Assembly: GCA_921293015.1 (NCBI GenBank)
Contig: OV121090.1
Span: 37,793,082 to 37,857,081, forward strand
Direction of reading: 5' to 3'
Origin: Phorcus lineatus
Taxonomy: Eukaryota > Mollusca > Gastropoda > Trochida > Trochidae
DNA length: 64,000 nt
Part shown: positions 25,552 to 35,874 of the stretch, piece after piece
Position numbering within the stretch: position 1 is the stretch's first letter
Layout of the letters: each line of letters starts with the position of its first letter
The notes under the pieces: model-generated
The model's input: the letters and a program-made list of their open reading frames with translations, nothing else
Databases searched by the model: none
Told to the model about the DNA's origin: nothing
Program-made: the position numbers and the translations under genes

Positions 25552-28470
25552 CGTACTACATGTAAATACATACTATATTTATAGTGTTTACGGCTCTTAC
25601 TACTTGTACATGAAAAAACAGATGTGGGATTATGACTGGTCACACAATTAATGTAAAGTTATGGGACAAGTAGACCTAAAAATGAAAAGATTCCTAAGTT
25701 TGTGATCGATTTTAAACCTTAAAGGTCGAAAGTTGCTCATACAAAAATTCGAGCATCCCTTTTAAAATGAACTCGGCAGGCCTTGGAACTTGTTACTTTG
25801 ATCAACCCGTATAAATATATTTTATTTCATAAGACACTTGCATTGGGTGAAATCTTTAATGGACAATGTCACGTTTGGTATTGCAAAATTAAGGAATCCC
25901 TACTCTGAGATCTTCTACATAAAGTGTATCAGGGTAAATAAAAATGTTTGTTAAATGACAGAGAAACAAGAAAAATATCTCTTTTTGCATTTTATTTTTT
26001 AACATAGAATCTGCTTACATCAAAACATTTGGACCAGCGATGTTTAAGCTTCAATATGCCATATTCGTCATTACGATACTATTTTGGGATGTGACATCTT
26101 GAAAACTACTCAACGGATGGTTCCAACATTTGTCACTAGCTTCAGAAAAGATTGCCTTCCAGGTTCATAGATAATTTGGAAGTAGTGGATTGTTACATTA
26201 CGTTTATTCTACGAACATATTGGTTTATAGTATTGCCCAGCTACATCATATTGGTTTGTTTGAATCGAGAGTAATCACAACTGGATGGTTATCAACCGAA
26301 TGACACGTGTGATACTTCACTCGTTACATTGTCTAGTTCACCTTGAGAGATGTCCTTGGTGTTATAATGTTAAATACAAATGAGTGTAGGAGTAATTAGT
26401 TCTCTGTACAAAAAATAGCATTTATTTTTCAGATTCTTTTTATACCACATGCTATGCTTAACTCTACCAATATAATTCTTCTATAAATGATGCTACAATG
26501 TATGCCTACATTTGTGAACGTGTATATATTCTCCATAGTGCTTTCATCGGTGAACAAAGATAAAAGGTCTTGTTGAAAAGGAAAGAAGCAGACATACCTT
26601 CGATGTTGATTCCACACATACACATCGGTCATTTAGTCAGTTTCCGGAATGTATTTGTTGGGAGTGATAAATTTTTCCAACTAATGTACAAACATAACAA
26701 CAGGTTTTATTGGTTGATTTAAACAGAAACTTTATTATGTTCATCGCTATGACTATAATTTTCAATTTTAGTTTCATTTACAAAACACCTGTTTCATGGG
26801 TTTTTTTATATTTTTTTTTTATCTCAGTCAGTATGAAATGATATCGACTCACATATTGAGAATATTGGAACAACTGACCTAGAGAGACTGCTAAAGATAG
26901 AGCTACTCCATCAATGCGTTGTGTAAATTATTTTGAAATCGTATTCATTTCCTTGGTACCTGTTTTCAACTTGCCTTCTTAGTGGAAATAGCACTTTTTT
27001 CCACTTACTGTCCAATATGAAGTCGAGAGGTATACTGCATTAATAAACAGGTGTTCTAAAGTGTTTCTGTTACAGCGGTGATTCGAAAGAAATTCAAAGG
27101 ATATTGTAATAAGAGTAAGTACCAATTAAATACAGAAATGTTTTAGTTACTGACGAATAAATCATTACCTTCAGCTAAAAGAATAACACAGCTTTCTTCC
27201 TAGTTCAGCTTTGCAATTTCAAATTAAAAAATGACACATTGAAGGGCACTTTTCAGTAAGACACTAATAAGGCGCAAATAATGAGAGACCCTACGAAAAA
27301 AACAAAAACAAGAAAGGAGTTTACATCGTCACCTGATAGGTCTAATGGATTTTCTGCTGCTCTTACACACATAGCCTAAAGCTTCCTACATGATTTTTCT
27401 ATCAATTTATTCAGTCGTAATAGTGATTTTTAGAATAATTACCAACATTAAAGGTCATACAAATACCACAGGTAATTATTATTGTCTCACATGTTCATTC
27501 ACCTCAACTCATTATCAATTTACATATTCATATAATTTGTAATAACAGTGACGAGACTGATACTTAAGGTTGATCTACTACTGGAAGAGCTAAGCCAATT
27601 AGGGAAAATGAGAACTGATCTATTATTGCATATTATTGCGCTCTCTATCCCACAACTGGCTCGTCTTCTATTGGGACGTCTTTCCACTGGGGTGTAACCT
27701 ATACTAAACCCCTTATGAATAATAAACCAAATTAAACCAAGGAGATTATGTAAAAGTGTCGATTTCAATGTACCAGCGATGTTTTTCATTTTCATGGCGT
27801 TGCCACATTAGAGAAATATATTTACAATTATAGGTTTGGTGTGTGCAATTAAAGTGATTACCATTTGTGAAAACACTATTTCTAAAATTGAAGAAACTAA
27901 GATCAATTATTTCTATACAGGAAATTCTGAGGAAGGCTAATCTTAATATAATATGATCATTATAGGGTTGAAAACCTAATTACATGTGTAATATACACAT
28001 TTATTTAAAGTCAGTTTGATTATTTCAACGGTTAACATGGAGTTTTGAGACCCTAAGTTTAAGTTTCCCCAGCTCATGTCTTTTAATCATTACTGTGACT
28101 CATTCCTATTTCATCAAAATAAGTTTCAACAATTTTTAATGTAAAATGTTTCGGATGATGTACATGTTTCAAGTAAGAGTTAAATGAGAAAATAGAGGCA
28201 ATATAGTTGGTTGAAGGAATTTTTCGGCAGAAGCTGTACATTTTCTTTAGATTTTGTCTAATTTACATCAGAGAAATAAAACTATTAAATGACCATATAC
28301 ATAATCTTTCTCTGTCAAACAAGAAGGCAACAATAACACACAAAATTTCTTCTTCACAGTAACACACACCACATTTTATCAAGGGACAAGATACTATTTG
28401 CATACTTATATCAGTTGGTGAACCTTCACAAGGTCAAATTGTTTTCTCTTATGGCAAATGCTTTCCTTCA

Positions 28471-28472
<2 letters not shown>

Positions 28473-28557
<85 letters not shown>
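28473..28557. repeat. (TC)n microsatellite, 85 bp
   Basis: Uninterrupted TC dinucleotide repeat of about 42 units. The apparent SLSLSL and ERERER open frames across it are artefacts of the repeat. Absent from copy A, so it arose or expanded after the duplication. Likely polymorphic. Confidence 0.98.
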
Positions 28558-28561
<4 letters not shown>

Positions 28562-28639
28562 AAAACCAAACAGCTTTTCGCGGGTCCCATAATCATACAT
28601 AATCATTTAATATTGAACACCTAAGGGAGTCAAATTCCT

Positions 28640-28830
28640 AGGATCTTATCTCTTAGGAGACATATGTACTACATGTCCTCCTTTTTCCTTAATAATTTGC
28701 TGTGAGCATGGACAATGGAACCAGGTGCTCAAATGAAAAATAAGCTCTTTGATAAGCAAATAGATATTCTTGTCCTCAATCCTGCAATTCATATTAGTTT
28801 GCTCGGCGCCCAAGTAGAGTCTGTTTAATC
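28640..28830 (+). pseudogene. Exon-like module, first of a tandem pair in B
   Basis: From ATG at 28715 it reads MEPGAQMKNKLFDKQIDILV and stays open for 37 codons to a TAA. The KLFDK..DIL core aligns with QLFDKLTGIL of the 43.3 kb copy. Downstream CGGCGCCCAAGTAGAGTCTG matches the CRPS-coding end of other copies. The upstream AGGAGACATATGTACTACAT block is also shared. The module is repeated about 345 bp downstream. Confidence 0.5.
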
Positions 28831-28949
28831 TGTATAGTCAAGTTTGAGGTGATTTAATCCATGGTGAACCATACATCCACGAGTTTAAATCTAGACAAAG
28901 CTTTGTCATTGTGGTGAGTACAAGACATAATTGGTCAACAGTACCAACT

Positions 28950-29190
28950 ATTAACCTATGTGGAAGACACAGGAAGTCAAGTCCTCAGCTTGTAATCAAG
29001 GAGACATGTGTCCTAATCTTCCTTTTCGTAATCAGATGGGTAAGCTGGGGTGACCATGGCCAATGGAGCAGCATGCTCAAATGGAGAACCAGCTCCTGGT
29101 TGAGCTGACAAGTATCCTTGACTAAAATGCTGTAATTCACATTGGTTTGCCTGGCGCCCTAGTAGAGTCTGTGTAAGCTGGATAATAAAG
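28950..29190 (+). pseudogene. Exon-like module, second of a tandem pair in B
   Basis: From ATG at 29063 it reads MEQHAQMENQLLVELTSILD, then TAA at 29123-29125, the same position as the stop in the copy A module. After the stop the nucleotide similarity continues (GCCTGGCGCCCTAGT, coding AWRPS in the 49.15 kb copy) to a donor-like GTGTAAGC near 29171. Upstream, TCTTCCTTTTCGTAATCAG looks like a pyrimidine tract with an acceptor. Nearly identical to 19.3 kb. Confidence 0.5.
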
Positions 29191-31119
29191 TTTTAGGTGA
29201 CCAAATCAATTATTAATGGTTAACCCTACATCCACGATTTTAATCTAGACAAATAAATCTAGTACTTGTTTTTGTATACATATGACGACAGTTTTTTTCC
29301 AATTCTCAGGCCATTAAATTTGATTTAAAAATCTAGCCAGTTTATCTCATCATCATTGAAAGCCAATCAAGTCACTATTTTGTAAAAGTTTTATGAGAAT
29401 CACAAAGCAAAAGGTACAATTTGTTTTTAAATCATTTCAAACCATTTTCATCATAGATTTTTAACTGAACATGACGTTGATTGAATTAATCATTTGAACA
29501 GAGGACGATTTATCTCGGATCCTTTATCCTATGATACCACAATCTCTGCCCGAAACCTATTTTTATACACAATTAAAGTTAGTATGTAAATGTAAATGCT
29601 ATAATATGTAAATTACCTGTAATCTTAAACGGGTCATGGAACATTTCATGTTTTAAAATTGTTTCATATCTTTGGTTCTTCACTAGTTATTTTACCTTGT
29701 GTAATATCAAGAATATACATAAAGTGATAACTTTACATTTGTTTTCATAATCTTTACACTTCTTAGCGTGTGTTGCAAATTACTATTCTTACGAGTTCAA
29801 CCGTGACTTTTGTTGTGAGATAAAAGTGCAACTGCACCCTTCCTTGTCAAGAGAGTTGCAGGCTTATTACTCACTCACTGCTGATAGTGACTTAAGACAT
29901 AACATGTTTCTAAATGTGCCGCAAATATACGAAATACAGACATTTGTACCTGTAAATAAGCAAATTTAACAAATATACTTTATATTAACGTGAGTGCTGT
30001 AACAAAACATCTCATTCAAACTTCAAAGGGCCAAAATTGGAAGAGAAAATAAAAAGTGTTACAATCATTTGTTATGACCAAATGTTAAATTATTATAGGT
30101 TATATCCTGTAACTCTCTCTCTCCATGTCAAAGTGACAAACCGTGAGTTTGAATGTCACTGCACCTTTTTGCCAATTCTGAAATTATACAGTAGGCTGTC
30201 AAGAGTATTACATTCTGTATTATTAGGGATGCACTGCTTCATGGTGTAATCAAAGCATGTTTAAAAAAACGCCGTTACCAATTTTACGTGAGATGCCTAA
30301 TCAAATTGCATGAGAAAAAAAAGCTGAAATCACTAGATGGAAAACCCCAATCAAAGTAAATGCACCACGTGTTTAATGATTTCATTGAATAGGTAACTTC
30401 CTTAGCATATTTTTTGTTCAAATCTTCTTCTTTTTTATTAATTTCACGCATGATATTGATTGATTTGTGAACGGGGCTTTCAAGATAATAATGTTTGTGA
30501 TCTGTTCTTTTGCCAAAATATGAAAATTCAAAAAAAACCCTTCATATTAGCATTTTTAACCAATTATCAACATTTGAAGTCTAAAGGCTCGCTAATGAAA
30601 TAAAGGATTTTCATCTTAAAGGAATCTTAAAAACATTGAATTACATTACACCATGGTGAAAGCTGCTATAAAACTTGCTAAATATGCATACAAGAGTGTG
30701 CAAAAACAGCAGAATAAAAAGCACAGTGAAAGTATTCAGGATAGGTCCTTAAAACAATGCGTGCAGCCCCAAAAAACACAAGTTGACGGAACTCTTGTAA
30801 CCATGTCATCGAGAATAATTGTTTCCTTTTGATTGACTTTCGAGTATCTCTTGTTAATAATTTTATTATAAATTATATCAAAAGAAAATATCATGTTTAA
30901 AATCAGCCTTGGGATTTAAAAATCAATTTACTCCACGAAATAGAATGTCGACAGTATTTCTTTTCATTGAGTACTCTGTGTCAATTTTAAAAAGCAAAAA
31001 TCTAAAATGTTTTTTTAAATTTTGATGCTTTTATTTCGCGAAACTTCAAGGCTGATGATAACAGACTCTATGCTGGAGTAACGGATCAGCTGTTTATTTT
31101 CTCTACACTTAGTTTCGTT

Positions 31120-31155
31120 GACGATCTCTTTTCACTTGACGATCTCTTTTCACTT
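31120..31155. repeat. 18-bp unit, two tandem copies
   Basis: GACGATCTCTTTTCACTT occurs twice back to back (31120-31137 and 31138-31155). Copy A has a single equivalent near 22.0 kb, so the duplication is private to B. Confidence 0.95.
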
Positions 31156-31994
31156 GACGTCTTGACCGAGATCCTATTTTGCATTTTCCTTTAGAGATTT
31201 TGATGAGCACAGAACCAAGTAAGAATGGCCAAGATTAAACCAACTTGCCCTTTAACCAATTAACTACGTTACTAAGCTTATAAAAGAAAAAAGTACAGAG
31301 TTGGTTCATACAACGCAATTTGATGTTCTGAAAATATTTCATCATTTTGGAAATCAGACGTGGACATTGCCTGTTGCAGTTCAAAGCAGAATACGTCCTT
31401 GAAGTATTGTATAAAGGCACTATTAACTGAGCTAATTAGATTTTGTTTACCAAAAGCGGAAATGAGAAGAAACTTGACAGACTTGACATAACAGAAGTTT
31501 CACAATGAAACGTAATCATATGAATATCTTGTTGTAATTCACGTAAAGTCAATATTTTGCCATATTTTTTTATATTTTTCTTCAAAACATTAGTCACCAC
31601 TTTTATGCTTTAAAAAACCTCTACTACCGAAAAAAATTTAGGGAACTGATGACATTTCACTGAATCCTTATAATGTCACAATCAATTCTGGGTATGCTGA
31701 GATTGAAAATTGTCGTCAATTAAGTATACGGAATTCAGATTGATAGCAGGTGTTGATTCTAACATATATGGTTGGTAATTTCAATGAAAACTGTACACTT
31801 CACAGTGTGAATGTCGTGTTAGGCTTCTCTCATTGAAAAGTAGTTACTCAGCTGGCGTTACTCAGCAGACCTGCATCCTTCGTTGTCATTTCTTGATTAG
31901 CTCCTTTTCGGAATACATGATTGGATACTTTTTATGGGCAATATTTTCTTTTTGCTTTAGTCCTAGGCAAAACAGTAACTGCAAAACACATGAC

Positions 31995-32044
31995 GGTTGA
32001 GGCTGCTCTTTTCTTTCTAGGTTGAGGCTGCTCTTTTCTTTCTA
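31995..32044. repeat. 25-bp unit, two perfect tandem copies
   Basis: A 25-bp unit starting GGTTGAGGCTGCTC and ending TTTCTTTCTA occurs twice without change (31995-32019, 32020-32044). Copy A has one equivalent near 22.87 kb. The perfect identity implies a young event. Confidence 0.97.
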
Positions 32045-32074
32045 ACGTGTCAGTTTTGTTTTCTATGAGAAAGA

Positions 32075-32218
32075 TTTTTGTCATAGGGTTACAAAAGTTA
32101 GTACTGCTAGCTGATCTGATGGTAGATAAAACAAATTTAAAAATCAGTTTTTCCATGAAGTTCCAAAAAGCAGCCCTACTAGCTGATCTGAGGGCAGATA
32201 AAAAACATAATAATCTTT
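32075..32218. repeat. 72-bp tandem duplication
   Basis: CTAGCTGATCTGA recurs with a 72-bp offset (32107 and 32179), with GTTACAAAAG/GTTCCAAAAAG before it and GGTAGATAAAA/GGCAGATAAAA after it. Copy A has one unit near 22.93 kb. The minus-strand open frame of 135 codons across 31932-32339 owes much of its length to these duplications. Confidence 0.8.
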
Positions 32219-33253
32219 GATAATCCTCTGAAACATTAATGCTCATTTGACATTTTAATGTAGTCATATTTGATGGATCTAAGGTGGTTTTATTCCTAGC
32301 GAAACCTTTCTTTACTTTAATACCTTTGATTGAGTTCACAAATGGATCACTATTTTTAAGAATGTTAAAGAATAAGGTATGCTAATATTTCAAGAAAGAA
32401 GTGTGCTAATCAAGTCATCCTTCTGGTGAATTATTCACACATTTGATGTAACCACTGTGTTTAGGCGTGCCACCTGCTGTTTTCAGCTCTTGTCATTACG
32501 TAATACAATTAGGCATCCCACATTATCTTAAAAGTACAAGTCGAAAAGCTTCGATAACATCCTGCGGCAATAGTCTCAGAAATGAATAATGCAGCAGAAC
32601 TTGATATCTTCATCGTGACAACTAATGCATTCAATCAAGATTCTGTTAAAAGTTATCACGATAGAACCCCAGACTTGTGTAAAAAATAAATAAAACACGG
32701 ATAATTCTTATCTCTATTAATAACCGACAATTTCGGTAATCTTTTATATACGTTACTTGGAAATTATGTACGTATTAAGGCTATACAGTTAATTAACAAA
32801 GGCAATAAGAATGTAAGATGAATTACATCCATGTAAACAATGGATACGACAATATGCATATTTTGTATACAATCTGAAAACAGTAAATGGTAGCAAGGTA
32901 AAACAGCAACAATTTACCACAGTAATCTCCTAGATTCATGTGTAAAATGAAATAATTAAATTTACTATCTTTCTCTTCTAGAAACAGATAATCGTAGTAT
33001 ACGTAGAGAAAGGTAGAAGTATTTACTAAGGTATGAGGTTCACTGTTTAATAGATAGAGTGTAATATTAAACCAGTTCTTCCTACAGATAAAGCATAGTG
33101 ATGTCATAGACAATCTTTCTGTCAAAAAGTAGAAACATGAAGAAAAAAACGTGGTGTGCTGTTGTTTTAAATCAACTCTAACGATAACTAAGCACTTGAT
33201 CGAATTTTATACTTTGTTGAAACTTCAAGAAGTTGCCTAGAGAGAAATAACTG

Positions 33254-33282
33254 ATGGATGGATGGACGGATGGACGGAATCG
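33254..33282. repeat. GGAT/GGAC tetranucleotide block, left of satellite
   Basis: GATGGATGGATGGACGGATG followed by GACGG. It is mirrored by a similar block on the right side of the satellite at 34174-34217. Confidence 0.9.
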
Positions 33283-33470
33283 TTGGTATTACTATATCCC
33301 TGTGGTCGGTGGTACAATGAAAAATAGAGCCATGGGCTCTGTAGCTCATCAGACTTTTGATAGAAATAGGTGTTGTGGTTTACACCATGGGGTCATGGGC
33401 AGTGCAGGAAAGATAGCCTGTCCCAACGTCCGAGTTATTCACAATCAAATAAAAAAGGCCCATTGCCCAT

Positions 33471-34165
33471 TTGGGGTCAAGGGGTCACCAAACCTACAAT
33501 TCAGAATCCCCATTGTCCAAGGAGTCTACACACAACTATTAAGCTACCAAGCCCTTTTGGAACTGGAGAAGAAGATGAAAGTAGGATTTTAAGGTTTTGA
33601 CCCCTGTGACCCCATTTGGGGTCAAGTGGTCACCAAACCTACAATTTAGAATCCCCAGTGTCCAAGGAGTCTTCACACAATTTTTCAGCTCTCTAGACCT
33701 TTTGAAACTAGGGAAAAAGATGAAATTAGGTTTTTTAGGTTATGACCCCTGTGACCCCATTTGGCGTCATGGGGTCACCAAACCTACAATTTAGAATCCC
33801 CGTTGGCCAAGGAGTCTACACACACCTTTTCAGCTCTCTGGACCTTTTGGAACTGGAGAAGAAGATGAAAATAGGTTTTTCATCTTTTGACCCCTCTGAC
33901 CTCATTTGGGGTCATGGGGTCACAAAATCTACAATTTAGAATCTCCAGTGCCCAAGGAGTCTACACACAACTTTTCAGCTCTTTGGACCTTTTGGAACTA
34001 GAGAAGAAGATTAAAATAGATTTTTAAGGTTTTGACCCTTGTGACCCCATTTGGGGTCATGGGGTCACGAAATCTACAATTTAGAATCCCCATTTGCCAA
34101 GGAGTATGCACATAAAATTTCAGCTCTCTAGAGTCATTGGTTCTGGAGAAGAAGTCGAAAAAGTG
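33471..34165 (+). repeat. 145-bp satellite, about 4.8 units
   Basis: The landmark TTGGGGTCA (TTGGCGTCA in one unit) starts at 33471, 33616, 33761, 33906 and 34051, a spacing of exactly 145 bp each time. The last unit stops near 34165. Each unit holds GACCCC..GTGACCCCATTTGG, CAAACCTACAATT.AGAATC, GCCAAGGAGTCTACACACA and CAGCTCTCTGGACCTTTTGG. GGAT/GGAC blocks flank both sides. The short open frames that repeat PNLQFRIP are a by-product; 145 is not a multiple of three, so no long frame can form. A decayed relative lies at 12.1 kb on the other strand. Absent from copy A. Confidence 0.95.
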
Positions 34166-34173
34166 AAAAGTTT

Positions 34174-34217
34174 ACGGACGGATGGACGGATTGACGGATG
34201 GACGGATGGACGGACGC
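34174..34217. repeat. GGAT/GGAC tetranucleotide block, right of satellite
   Basis: Runs of GGACGGATGGACGGATTGAC and GGATGGACGGATGGACGGAC, then GCCGGACGCC. Matching blocks on both sides suggest the satellite and its flanks move or expand as one unit. Confidence 0.9.
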
Positions 34218-34253
34218 CGGACGCCTTGCCATGCCATAAGCCCATCGGGTCTT

Positions 34254-34349
34254 TCAGAACAAGAACTTCTCATTGAGGTCAAAGATACCTGTCAGCTTAT
34301 TCAAGAGCTGGTGCTCCATCTCAATTATAAAGGAATATTTTGTGAACGT
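34254..34349 (-). pseudogene. Exon-like module, copy E2
   Basis: Minus strand: FTKYSFIIEMEHQLLNKLTG, then IFDLNEKFLF and a TGA at 34254-34256. The ATG present in copies at 24.4, 43.3 and 49.15 kb is ACG here (34347-34349). The CRPSYFGL-coding end is missing, cut off where the satellite flank begins. The opposite strand is also open here, but that strand has stops in the other copies, so I prefer the minus-strand reading. Confidence 0.5.
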
Positions 34350-34619
34350 GCCACAAATATATCAAGGCTTACTCAATTGCAGATAAACGATAATTTCAGA
34401 TTCGTATCATAAATCAATATTTTTCCTGGATGCAAGTTAATTCCTGTTTATAGTGATGACGTTAAACCTGTTCGTTTTTTCACTCTAATAGCGTCTAATT
34501 GGGATAAACTGCATACTTATTGGTACAATTGTAAATTGGTTCGTCGACCAGATGTTGCTAATTCCGCCCTAAAACTGCCCCTTTCTTCACGATTTCCGAA
34601 TCAGCATGTCGGAAATAAG

Positions 34620-35350
34620 TGTTTTGTTATATATTTGTGGGGTAATAGAAATCGGTTTAGTTGTCTTAATACATCATTTAACCATTGTGAAAAGTCCAAA
34701 GGGAAATGAACAGCAAATTGGATAAAAAAAAACCTATAAAAGTTGTTCTGGGGAAATGAATGTGCAACGACCAAAAACAGTTGATCCAACTCTGTGCAAT
34801 GTATGCCTATCTCATAACTGTATACAAGTATAAAACGCAATTGTTTTAGAATGCAAATTATGTAGTTAGGGTCCACTTTGCTCTTGACAAGAGATCTACT
34901 AAAGAATGGACTGATAGGCTTTGTAAATTAAATATTAAACATTTCATACACTATAGATCTTTGAAATGATCAGCACTTGACCTAGTGACAATGAGAAGGC
35001 TTAAACCGACTGACCAGTTTAATTTTTCACGAATGAAATACATTGCTGATATCTAAATTTTATACAATACAGTTTTGATGTCAAGACATGTTGAAATCAA
35101 GCATGGACTTTTCAAAGTGGAATTCGTCCTTGAAGTATCGCAGTATTATGATGAAGACAACCGCTGAGCTAATAACATTCTGTTGATCGAACACGGAAAC
35201 GTCTCCAAGATGAGATGAAATGCAATCTTAACAACAGAATTAATTTCACAAGGAAACGTACTCAAAGGTTGTCATTCACTGCGAGTCAATACTTTGCAAT
35301 ATTCTTTATTCTTTACTGTTGTTAACACAATACTTTGTAAAGACTTCATG
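34620..35350 (+). repeat. Partial third copy of the A/B duplication
   Basis: Aligns with 21560-22350 (A) and 30780-31600 (B). Examples are AACTCTGTGCAATGTATGCC against AACTCTGTGCACTGCATACT in A, and CGTCCTTGAAGTAT with GAGCTAAT as in B. It follows directly on copy B but contains only the middle part of the unit. The rest is deleted or was never duplicated. Confidence 0.7.
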
Positions 35351-35589
35351 CAGGCCACTCAATGAAGACGGGAATGCTAATCAATGTACAATTAGGGTTG
35401 GTTTTCCTACCTTGCCCAAGGTAAAGTACTCTTATGCAATATCCGTAATTTGTATTTGTGAAGAGAAATGTTACAAGAAGTTTTCCTCGTATATGCAGCT
35501 TACGACTAAACAATAAAACCCCAGGCGAACCGTGTAAGTGTGTAATATCTGTAGATTTGGTAGATATGGACAAACGAAACGTTTTTCGT

Positions 35590-35870
35590 TTCTCTTGTAG
35601 TAGACGTCAAGAGCTATACCAGCTGGAGCTTACTTGCTCCTGATAGAGGCACCCAAGCTGGTCAGGTCGACGGTTAGAAATTGAGTCGTTATAAAACCTG
35701 CTGTCATTTATTCAGTATGCCTTTCTTTCCGTCTTTTCCCTCAACCTTTCGATCCCATTCTCTCTGATCTGTCCACTCTCTTTTGGATGCTTTTCATCCA
35801 CGTGCTTAATAACTATAACTATAATATTGGTTAAAAAAACACGTTAAACCCCAATGCAACTTACTCACTC
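35590..35870 (+). mobile_element. Retroposon 3' part with hairpin and ACTCACTC tail
   Basis: The 3' end has the arrangement seen in the SINE and the tail-only insertions: GTGCTT (35802), a loop with ATAATATTGGTTA, AAACAC (35837-35842), then GTTAAACC and a CTTACTCACTC tail ending near 35870. The 5' part (AGAGCTATACCAGCTGGAGC, TAGAGGCACCCAAGCTGGTC) is not tRNA-like and resembles no other copy here. It could be a LINE 3' untranslated region or a different SINE sharing the tail. Target duplication not found. Confidence 0.6.
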
Positions 35871-35874
35871 CCAA

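Larger units (their letters stand above)
26229..34390 (+). repeat. Tandem segmental duplication, copy B
   Basis: Collinear partner of copy A (anchors are given there). Features private to B are the (TC)n tract at 28.5 kb, two adjacent copies of the exon-like module (28.7 and 29.1 kb), a cluster of small tandem duplications at 31.1-32.2 kb and the 145-bp satellite at 33.5 kb. At 31844-31867 B has a short scar where A carries a SINE. Both copies end with a minus-strand exon-like module (24.4 and 34.3 kb). Confidence 0.85.

Noticed and set aside
27536-27697. 54-codon leucine-rich plus-strand frame (LLLEELSQLGKMRTDLLL)
   Set aside because: Protein-like to the eye, but short, in one copy only, without a start or splice context, and the A copy does not preserve it.
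28406-28624. SLSLSL and ERERER proteins on either strand
   Set aside because: Translation of the (TC)n microsatellite.
31932-32339. 135-codon minus-strand open frame
   Set aside because: It spans two tandem duplications that lengthen it, it is not conserved as an open frame in copy A, and its composition shows no domain.
33597-33939. Repeated PNLQFRIP-type short proteins
   Set aside because: They follow the 145-bp satellite, whose period is not a multiple of three, and no start or splice signals are conserved.
33471-34165. CRISPR-like array
   Set aside because: Units are 145 bp and continuous, without unique spacers, in a eukaryotic context.
34182-34412. 76-codon plus-strand frame ending QINDNFRFVS
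   Set aside because: Antisense to the exon-like module; the same frame has stops in other copies, so it is more likely a shadow.
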